Assembly (NCBI RefSeq): GCF_000835495.1 | Contig: NW_015622547.1 | Coordinates: forward strand, 992,001 to 1,056,000 | From: Cladophialophora immunda | Taxonomy: Eukaryota; Ascomycota; Eurotiomycetes; Chaetothyriales; Herpotrichiellaceae | Direction of reading: 5' to 3' | Length of the DNA: 64,000 nucleotides | Shown: one piece after another, positions 56,096 through 64,000 of the stretch | Layout: the number at the start of each line of letters is the position of its first letter | Numbering within the stretch: position 1 is the stretch's first letter | Made by a program: the position numbers and the translations under genes | Notes under the pieces: generated by a model | Database searches by the model: none | Told to the model about the DNA's origin: nothing | What the model saw: the letters and a program-made list of their open reading frames with translations, nothing else

Positions 56096-58305
56096 ATGTC
56101 GCAAGGAGAGATGGTCCCGCGCCGAGTCCAATTTTCCAGCTGCGATGAGTGTCGCAGGGCGAGAGTCGGTTGTGACGCGGGTAGAGCCCGTCGGAACCGA
56201 GACGAACAACAGGAGCTTCTAACCTGTACGAGATGCCTCAATCGGCAGTTGCAGTGTACATTTGAGGTCTGCATGGTCCACTGGCTGCATTGGCGGAGAA
56301 TACATGCTGACTGAAGCCCTTGTTTCGCAACAGTGGATGAAGGCGGGCACGCCCACCCCTGCAAGTAGTCGCAAGGGCCAGGGCGCAAAAGCCAAGAGGA
56401 GAAGGCCCAGGATGGCTTCACGAGAATCTACGATTTACGAAGAGGATCAAACTGGAATAGTTGGCGAATCACTGTCCGATCTTGTCCACCAGAATTCCGA
56501 GAGTGCCACAAGTGAACAGCCGACGAGGTATGCGAAGACACTTTGCTGAGGTGCTTTCCTAACGATTACAGGACAAACTATGAGTGGAGCTGGTCGTCGG
56601 ATCAGCTATCACAACCACCTCTGCTCATACAACCTCATTTAACCCCGGAACCTATCAGTACCATTGAAAGTCAGTGGCTCCATACCATATATGAGGGAGC
56701 CTTTGAAACAATATTTGGGTCTTGGATGGGCCGCCACAGCAATCCTTTTGCGTAAGGGCGCCGCCATCCCTTTAACTTGCGGCATCGCTGATGACATTAG
56801 TTTTGGAGAACAGAGCCTATCAGACGTGATCAGTATACGCCGAATCTGCAGTGACCTCGACAGACACATCGACGAAGAAGATGCTGTGGCAGGCATAATA
56901 TCTGACACCGGAGCTTCGCCAGATCTTACCAGACACGAAAAGGATACACAGCTCAACCAGTTCCTTGATCATGCTGTCCAATCTTTCGCCGCTCGATGGC
57001 TACCTCTGACTCAACAATCAATTTTGCCGGAGCTTTCCCAAGCAGGCATCATCTGTCGCCTTTGGCGGCGTGCACATACAGACATGCTCAAGGTCATCAA
57101 CAGGCCGTCCTATCGATCTATGCTGACGTTGCTTTTGTTTGCTCTAACACCCATCCCGGTGGGCATATCTGAAGAAGAAGAACTTGAGGGAGTATCGGGT
57201 CAGGTTTGCGTCCATGCTGCACTGCAGCAGATTCAAACACTCCGCGCCCGTCAAAAGAGCCTGCAGTTTAACGGGACACGAGTCAATCTCACAAATTCGA
57301 ACCGCCCTATCGGAACAAGCCCCGCCTCGCTTGCCACCGCCAATTTCATTATTGCCGAAAGCACTGCATACTGGGCGGCATTGACATTCGATACGTCCGC
57401 CTCTTTAACCCTCAATTGCCGGCCATTGCTTTCTTCTGGCCTTTTCGGCTTCGAGTCTGAACCTTCGTGGCGTATGGTACGGACTTGCATTGGCATCTTC
57501 CGTGAAACGACAAGAGACTGGAGCAATCTTGACGTTGACCTGACAGACGAGAAAGCAAATCAGGTCATAGCAGCTGGAGCAGCATGGAAGTTGTTGGTCT
57601 GGAAACTTACCGCAAATCTGAAAGAATCTCTAAGGGATGGCCATGATGAGGCAGAGGTCCTCAGGGCGTTCAACTCCGTGTCTAACACTATCGACCAGTT
57701 CAACGTAACCTACCGGGACTTGCTCATCGCATGCCAGAGGCGGATACAGTTCTTCAACCAAGAAACGAGACTCCGCTGGTGTAAGCCCTTTTCATCCCCA
57801 ACGTCTCTACGAAGTCCTGTTACTTAACCTGCCTATAGATGAACTCATGCTGCACTATAACCTGTCGATTTTGATGGTCACCGATATCGCGACCGCGACT
57901 ATGCGCGAGGATCTCCTCTCCCTCTTCTCGGCGAAGAAAGTTGATGCAGAAACCTGGGTCATGAACTGCCTCGTCTTTGGTTTAAACAACAGGTATACCT
58001 TAAAACTACAACCCGGGCCAGCCGTTTCCGATCCAGATATCGCACCTAATCAATCGACAAGCTTGACCGTCCCGTTAATTGCGATTGATCCGTATCCTCA
58101 CCACGTCGTCGCGGCAGTGAAGCTGATGCAGCAGGCCATAGACAGAGACTTCGGAGCCGACAAGATTAGCACAGATGCTTACAATAACCTGCGTTCAACT
58201 CTGAAGCACACCTTGGAACAACTCCCACAAGTCTCCAAATCGGTCCAGACAACCCGAGCGGAGTTTGAGACCGCTGAATTTCCACCCCAACCACTATATC
58301 CATAA
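56096..58305 (+). CDS. Zn(II)2Cys6 transcription factor
   Basis: Fungal binuclear-cluster regulator. Exons 56096-56266, 56334-56527, 56572-56751, 56801-57780 and 57839-58305 give 663 residues. Introns are 67, 44, 49 and 58 bp; all four joins restore the frame. The zinc cluster is at about 17-55: CDECRRARVGC, a 17-residue loop, then CTRCLNRQLQC, that is C-x2-C-x6-C ... C-x2-C-x6-C. A basic linker (KAKRRRPR) follows. The central region resembles the fungal transcription-factor middle homology domain. The C-terminal YPHHVVAAVKLMQ and LEQLPQVSKSVQ are typical of this subgroup. It sits between the dehydrogenase and the ACS permease, so it is the natural candidate to regulate both; this is inference. 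Confidence 0.88.
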
Positions 58306-59225
58306 GCCCGATACACTTGCAAGAGCGATTCTTTGAGTGACCGCTGACTTGCCTCGTCAAATTTCCGGACGACGGATACGACCAACGACCGAAAATTTGC
58401 TGGGCCCATTGGGGTGACAACTGGCGAGATCACACCACCGTTTTCAAGTTCATCACCGTCGACCCCGGCTTGCTGAGACCATCACACGCTGAAACAGGTC
58501 TGGACACTATGCCTCGCTTTGTTCAATTCGGAAGTGGCGAATGGATTAATTGGATGCGCAAGTGACATCGCATTAGCGTGGGTAAAGGAGTCCTGGGTTC
58601 TGGAACGTTTCCCCGCTGGATCTAAACGGCAATCTTTCGCTACACAGCCATTTGTCCGACCGCAAAATCATGTTCTCCAGCTTTCTTCCTCCACATACTG
58701 GCCTTCGCGTTACCAGGCGGAAAAGGAGTCAGCTGCAGTTCGCGATAGGCAGGAAGGCTGCAATGCTTTTAATGTTGCATCCGGATCCGAAAACAACATT
58801 TTGGGAGCTTATCCATCGATTCAGGGCGATGAGGCCACGTTGGGGCATCAGATACGAGGTGCCCGGCCAATGAGACCTCTTTCATTAGCGAAGTGCTTCG
58901 GATCCGGGGCCTGAGGCTCCATTTTCCGCCACTGAGTGTCTTTCGCCAAGAGATTCGCTCCGCGCTAGGGTACCCTCCGCAGGGGAATATGCCCTGCAGG
59001 CACGCGGAGAAACGTGGAGTTGGCAGGGTTGATCGCTTCCGGGGCCTGGGCACATGTCAGAGGTTATGTTCAACACTTGGATGTTGAACCACGTTGACGT
59101 ATCTATATAGCTGCTGCATTTCCCACGACACCAGCATTTCCTCCGCCAGTCTCTGCATTCGAACACTCATCCAGCAGATTCTTGAGGCTGCAACAGATTT
59201 CATACCCTCAACACTGCTATCCATC
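58306..59225. other. Upstream region of the ACS permease
   Basis: About 920 bp with no supported gene. CGG triplets near 58935, 59039 and elsewhere could be binuclear-cluster factor half-sites, but they are too common to call. Confidence 0.5.
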
Positions 59226-61126
59226 ATGTCCGAGACTCTCTCCACGACGCCCAAGCAATGGGCTGAAGAGCAGGTGGAGAAGCCTAGTCTCAGTGAGAAG
59301 GACATGGTGTATGAACATGCTGTATGTCAATATAGACCTTGGGCATTGGTCTCCTTGCTCGCTCTCGCTAACATTTCTTTTCGCTACAGACATCCAAGCA
59401 CCATGACCCGAACTGGACCGGCGAAGGGGTGGACACCTCGAATGTGGACTCCAAGAAGGTCCTGCGCAAAATGGATTTGCGCTTGATACCCATGCTGGCG
59501 ATCCTATACCTACTCTCTTTCCTCGACCGAGGCAACATTGGCAACGCGAAGATCCAAGGCATGGAAGAGGACCTGGATCTTTCCGGCACGGAATATAGCC
59601 TTTGCGCGACCGTCTTTGTGAGTTTTACTCCCGTTCCAGTTCAACCGCTGGCTAATGTCAACGGTCTCTAGTTCTTCACCTACTGCGCTTTTGAGATCCC
59701 GTCCAACTTGCTTTTGAAGCGCTTCAGGCCTTCGGTGTGGTTACCTTCTATCATGGTAGCATGGGGTAAGTGTTTGGAGCATTGGTAAAAAAGTAATGGC
59801 AGCTGACAACAGCCAGGCACGGTCATGACCTTGATGGGTCTCGTTCAAAGCTACCACGGTCTTCTCATTGCTCGTATCTTCCTTGGTGTCACCGAGGCAG
59901 GACTCTACCCGGGTGTTGCATACTATTTGACAATGTGTGAGTGACCACATCGGCTGCCAGCCTTTGGCCATGTTTGTTCGGGGCATCCACCGCTGACAGG
60001 GCACTTATCCAGGGTACTGCACCGAAGAACTAGCATTCCGCCAGAGTCTCTTCTTCAGCGCCGCCAGCGTGGCCGGTGCCTTTTCAGGCTTACTTGCGTA
60101 CGCCATCGCCAAAATGGACGGAGTCGCGGGCGAAGCAGGCTGGCGATGGATCTTCATCCTCGAAGGCATCGTGACCGTTGTCGTTGCCTGTGCGGCTTTC
60201 TTTCTCCTGCATGACTTCCCAGACACCGCAACCTTCTTGAGCCCGGAGGAGAAGGCCTGGGTTGTGCACCGACTCAAATACCAAGGGAGCAAGAAAAGTG
60301 GAAGAATGGTTGCTGAAAGTGATCATTTTGAGTGGAAATATGTTGTCAGAGGCAAGTGACGCCCCTTTCCCTTCGTCCGTAACAGCTCAGCCTCGTTGGC
60401 TTAATTACCTTTTCTGGCCAGATTCCGGCTAACATTCCGAAAGCACTCACCGATTGGCAACTATACCTGTCACTTTTTATGTACTGGGGAATAGTATGTC
60501 CCTTGTATGGAATCTCTTTCTTCCTTCCTACGATCATCAAGGAACTCGGGTATAAGTCAACAACTGCACAGCTCCTGACCATTCCAATCTATATATCGGC
60601 CGCAATCCTGGCTGTCATTGTTGGATGGTCATCCGACAGAGCCACCAAGCGAGGTTCCTCACGCTGGCCCTATATTTTCTTCCCCATGTGCGCCATTTTG
60701 GTCGGCTTTATCATCGCCATCGCTGGCTCGGCTGCCGGAGATATCCCCGGCGTGGTGTATGCCGGTGTATTCATTGCCACGTGTGGAATCTACCCTGCTT
60801 TCCCAGGCAACGTCACCTGGATCGCCAACAACTTGGCGGGCAGCTACAAGCGAAGTGCTGGTATGGCCCTTCAGATTGGTCTCGGCAACCTTGGAGGAGC
60901 CATGGCGAGCAATTTTTATCGCAGCGTCGACGCGCCCAAGTATTTGCTCGGCCACGGCCTGGAGATTATGTTTGTCGTCTTCGGCCTGGCGGCTGTCATC
61001 ATTTTGAGGATCTCGTATGGGGTCATCAACAAGAAGAGAGAGCGCAGTGGAGCTGCGGAGGGATACACGGACGAACAGCTTGCAGACCTGGGCGACAAGA
61101 GCCCGTCGTTCAGGTATACACTGTAG
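59226..61126 (+). CDS. MFS anion:cation symporter (allantoate/nicotinate permease-like, ACS family)
   Basis: Plasma-membrane H+-coupled importer of small organic anions, such as allantoate, nicotinate or carboxylates. Six exons: 59226-59321, 59390-59617, 59672-59765, 59817-59936, 60013-60351 and 60444-61126; 519 residues. The fifth intron (92 bp, 60352-60443) has a GC-AG boundary (GCAAGT donor), needed to join KYVVR to ALTDWQLYLS. The N-terminus has VDSKKVLRKMDLRLIPML and then LSFLDRGNIGNAKIQGM, the family signature. ARIFLGVTEAGLYPGV is the conserved TM4. The second half holds YGISFFLPTIIKELGY and VTWIANNLAGSYKRS, also diagnostic. 12 helices, with the usual charged loop after TM6. The substrate probably matches the neighbouring dehydrogenases. 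Confidence 0.92.
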
Positions 61127-61807
61127 AGCGGTCCAGAGGGGCATTGGGAGCTGTGGAGGATCAGATCCATTGCCTGGAGGCGCGGTTGGTCAGAGCTCGG
61201 CATGCTTCGAGCCTGCTATCCGGAACTTACTCCCCTGTTTCTTACTCTCAGCATCGTCGTCGCCTTCATTTCAGAGAGTCAACTTTACACTGGAGACTCT
61301 TGAGTTAGCGGGGTTCCTCTTTGAAGTCAAAGCGACTTGTCTCGATAGTACTAAGTCTCAAATTAACCTGCAGGGAAACTTGAGTTGCATTCTACCATTG
61401 TTCTTCCAGCCGCTGCTTCGATAACATAACAGCCTCGGCCTTGATTGTGTGCTCACGCTCCTTTTACTGAGGAAACCGAAACGTCGTCGCAGTTGGGGCA
61501 TCAAAAGTGCGACGTTCCTAGCGAAATGCCATCAACGCGGATTCAAGAGTCGGCTTCGGCAGAGAACGCAGACATCGCTTCGTAGCCGGCATGTTGCCCT
61601 CCTGTAGCGGACGGTGTCCCCTGAATACTTGTGCTTATCGACGAAGTGCGTGCTTCTCCACCCCAATTACCGAACTGCGGGGGACTCAAAGGCATTCTAT
61701 AGCCGATATACATATCCCAAGTCAAACCTCAGCATAGACTTTATTTCTTGCATAGTAGCGGCCTGAGAAGACGTCCCTGTTAAGGACATGACCATTTCTT
61801 CGACATT
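61127..61807. other. Intergenic region between permease and SDR
   Basis: About 680 bp holding the permease 3' end and the SDR promoter. No coding signal. Confidence 0.55.
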
Positions 61808-62817
61808 ATGGCACAAGTCGATGTGGACCTCCGAGGGAAAGGAGCAATAGTCACGGGCGGCGGCTCCGGTAACACCAACCAACTGACTGACTGGCGGCAC
61901 TTCACTAAGTGGGAGATGGCTAACTTGGCCACACAACAGGCATCTGTCTATCCTTTGTCCAGCACCTGTACCGAGCGGGCTGCAACGTGCTGATCTGCGA
62001 CCTCGCCCTCCACCGCGAGGCGGTCGCATGGCTGGACACGATCCACCAAAAGGATATCTCGGATGACACTACGCAGCAGACGACGCCGCCATCCGGGCCA
62101 AGAGTGGCGTTCCTCAAGACGGACGTGTCGGACTGGAAGCAGCTGGAGGCGGCGTTTGAGGGCTACGCGCGCGAGTTCGGGGGCGGCGTGCCGGACGTGG
62201 TGTGCCCCGGGGCGGGCGTGTACGAGCCATCGTGGGCCAACTTCTGGAACGACAGCGACGCCGCGGCCGGCCGCGGCCACTACTCGCTGCTGCGGATCAA
62301 CCTGGAGCACCCGCTGCAGATGTCGCGCATCGCGATCCGCCGGTGGGTGGGGCGGGGGCAGCCGGGCGTGATCGTGCACGTGTCGAGCACAGGGGCGCAG
62401 AAGCCCAGCATGCTGACGCCGCTATACGGCGCGGCCAAGCAGGGAATCAGCAACTTCACGCGCGGCATGGCCCGGCTGCAGGACATGGAGGGCATCCGCG
62501 TCGTCGCCGTCGCACCCGGCCCGACCATGTCCCCGCTCATGTACGACCACCCGGAGGCCCTGCGGTTCGTCGACCCGGCCAAGGACCGGCTCTCCGCGCC
62601 TGACGAGATCGCCAGGGGCATGATGGCTGTGGCGTTCGACCGCGCCCGCTTCCCCCCCGGCACGGTGCTCGAGGTCACCCACCCGGACCGCTGGCGGGAG
62701 GTCGCCCTGCTGAACGACCCCGGGCCCGGCCCGCATGCTTTCACCAGCAGGAAGGAGGAGGGCATGGCGGACGTGTATGCCGCGCTGGAGGCGGATCGGA
62801 GGAGTGCGCCCGAGTAG
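61808..62817 (+). CDS. Short-chain dehydrogenase/reductase (15-PGDH-like)
   Basis: NAD(P)-dependent oxidoreductase. Exons 61808-61868 and 61940-62817 (71-bp intron with a GTAACA donor) give 312 residues. The cofactor motif TGGGSGIC (about 16-23) is completed only by the splice. A D-rich strand (LICDLALH), CPGAGVY (in place of NNAG), HVSSTGAQ with the catalytic Ser, and YGAAKQG with the Y-x3-K pair are all present, so it should be active. The start region DLRGKGAIVTGG is typical. GC content and GC3 are far above those of the three genes upstream of it. Third-position GC gives long spurious open frames. Last of four same-strand genes; convergent with the partial regulator. Confidence 0.9.
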
Positions 62818-63476
62818 GGCACGGACCTTACAGGAGCTAAATAGAATGTGAGGGTCTAATACCTGGCGGACTCGGACAAGGCGAGGATGTGGTGAGGTAT
62901 GATGAGGCTGGAGCGTGAGTAGGCGAGACGATTTGGGTCCGAGTAATAAACTTAGGACGGAAAATGGTATGGAATTCTTCAGAGAACCAAGCACGGGGCC
63001 CCGGGATATTGTCAATGGCCACGCGGGACTGATACCAGAGCACGGGTGCCAGTTGTCCTCGAGTAATTGGGTGAATGATCAAAAGAATACAAGTAGGAAA
63101 TCATGCAAAACGGGCAAATTCTGCCATTTTCATTCGTGAGGCAAGGCTGCTGCTCCTCTAGATAACCCTGGAGTTCGCAATCGTCTTCCCCGAGATTGAC
63201 CCACGCGGGGACCTGATCTCTTAGCCGGGCAAACCGCTTACCGAAGTAGTTCTGGGACTCTGGAACGGCCGTGGAGAGGTAGCACTAGGTGTGGGCTGAT
63301 CTTTGATCATAGACCGTGCTGGCTGATGCTTTGCGGCCCAATTGGCGTCGGGTCCGGTTTGTTCACACTTGACAAGTTCATGCATTCCAGCCCCAGGTCG
63401 CGTCTGTCGCTCTCCTCGAGGTCCTTGGCCTTTGAACACAAATGGTTCAATGTTCATTGCGTCCTGGAGTGGAGCA
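62818..63476. other. Convergent intergenic region
   Basis: About 660 bp holding two 3' ends. Nothing recognised. Confidence 0.55.
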
Positions 63477-64000
63477 TCAAAGGTCGTTCACTGCAAGTCC
63501 GAAATCCAGCTCGTCGTACGGGTGACCGAACATGGTCTGGAGCTGTAAGCTGAGGTCGTTGGTCCATTCCGCCTCGACGAAAATGGAGGGCGGGTGATGG
63601 GTGAAGAGAACCGAGAAAAGCTGGGTCGTGTCGGGGGTGGCGCCGGGGAAGAAGTCGTGGTAGTCGATGCCGTCCGCAATGTCCAGCTCATTCAACTCCA
63701 GCGCCTGGGCCGGCTGACTGCCCGCCACCTGGGGCGAGGTGGGTGTGTCAGGGTTGAGGCCGGCCAGCAGCTTCTCAAAGCCCAGCAAGAACATCCTCGA
63801 GGAATGCCAGAGATGCGACATCTCCCTCAGCGCCAGGAACAGCACGTCGATTTGCGCGTTCGCGGCGGCCTTCAAGCGCTCGATCCGCCGCGCATGCAGG
63901 AGGGCGAGGATGGCGATGCTGATGTACCAGCCCGCCACGCCTGGGAGGAACGCAACTGATCCCCGAGCCAAGAGGTCTTCGAAGATGCGCGCGACGCATG
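63477..64000 (-). CDS. C-terminal part of a probable fungal transcription factor (runs off the right edge)
   Basis: About 174 residues are visible, open to the right edge at 64000. They read IFEDLLARGSVAFLP, then a hydrophobic GWYISIAILALLHA, and helical RIERLKAAANAQIDVLFLAL. The end is acidic and Pro/Asp-rich (NPDTPTSPQ, DGIDYHDFFPG), with stop at 63477. The pattern of helices followed by an acidic tail resembles the C-terminus of Zn(II)2Cys6 / fungal_trans regulators. The DNA-binding part is outside the window, so the call is tentative. The hydrophobic stretch could also be a membrane helix. Confidence 0.5.
   Translation of the reverse strand, partial: CVARIFEDLLARGSVAFLPGVAGWYISIAILALLHARRIERLKAAANAQIDVLFLALREMSHLWHSSRMFLLGFEKLLAGLNPDTPTSPQVAGSQPAQALELNELDIADGIDYHDFFPGATPDTTQLFSVLFTHHPPSIFVEAEWTNDLSLQLQTMFGHPYDELDFGLAVNDL

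Noticed and set aside
62202..62603. 133-codon frame inside the SDR
   Set aside because: Off-frame GC3 shadow over the SDR catalytic motifs.
1..64000. tRNA genes, transposable elements, secondary-metabolite core enzymes
   Set aside because: Looked for by eye on both strands: no T-loop/A-box/B-box set, transposase, reverse transcriptase, polyketide synthase or peptide synthetase signature was found. Short degenerate remnants could be missed without a search.

Overview
The window is nuclear DNA of a filamentous ascomycete (Pezizomycotina). Genes are compact and cut by about 50 short introns (44-116 bp) with fungal GTRNGT donors and CTRAY-type branch points just upstream of the acceptor. The fungal-specific families seen (ENA-type Na+ ATPase, DUF3602, 2EXR, Zn(II)2Cys6 and fungal_trans regulators, ACS permeases) all fit. 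The LOS1, formylglutathione hydrolase and transhydrogenase proteins look like those of Eurotiomycetes, possibly Chaetothyriales; that placement is a guess from memory of the families. There is no bacterial operon, CRISPR array, phage, rRNA or recognisable tRNA.

Layout. 0-12 kb: the 5' part of tRNA exportin LOS1, a DHA1 drug transporter, S-formylglutathione hydrolase, the CCCH polyadenylation factor YTH1 and a 14-TM DHA2 transporter. 13-20 kb: a BAH-PHD chromatin reader, a small DUF3602 protein, the mitochondrial phosphate carrier and a CBS-domain protein. 20-27 kb: a broken F-box-like gene, an amino-acid transporter and a ZIP metal transporter. 27-36 kb: a C2H2/fungal_trans regulator divergent from an FAD monooxygenase, a 2EXR protein and a GNAT acetyltransferase. 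36-45 kb: an 8-exon mitochondrial NAD(P) transhydrogenase, a conserved protein of unknown function, cytochrome b561 and the Mpo1-type dioxygenase. An octanucleotide satellite containing a 100-N assembly gap lies at 41.3-41.6 kb. 46-52 kb: two orphan genes head to head and an ENA-type Na+/K+ efflux ATPase. 54-64 kb: four genes on one strand (3-hydroxyacyl-CoA dehydrogenase, Zn(II)2Cys6 regulator, ACS-family anion permease, short-chain dehydrogenase) followed by the C-terminal part of a probable second regulator on the other strand, which leaves the window.

Most of the window is ordinary housekeeping and transport. Two stretches look like co-regulated accessory modules: the regulator/monooxygenase pair (27.3-32.8 kb) and the right-hand block (54.5-64 kb), which has the make-up of a small catabolic cluster (uptake, two dehydrogenases, regulators). 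I found no clearly new biological system. The best leads are that block, the satellite that supplies a gene's stop codon, and the two orphan genes whose predicted starts are 42 bp apart. All exon boundaries were worked out by hand from frame, splice consensus and remembered family sequence. No alignments were run.
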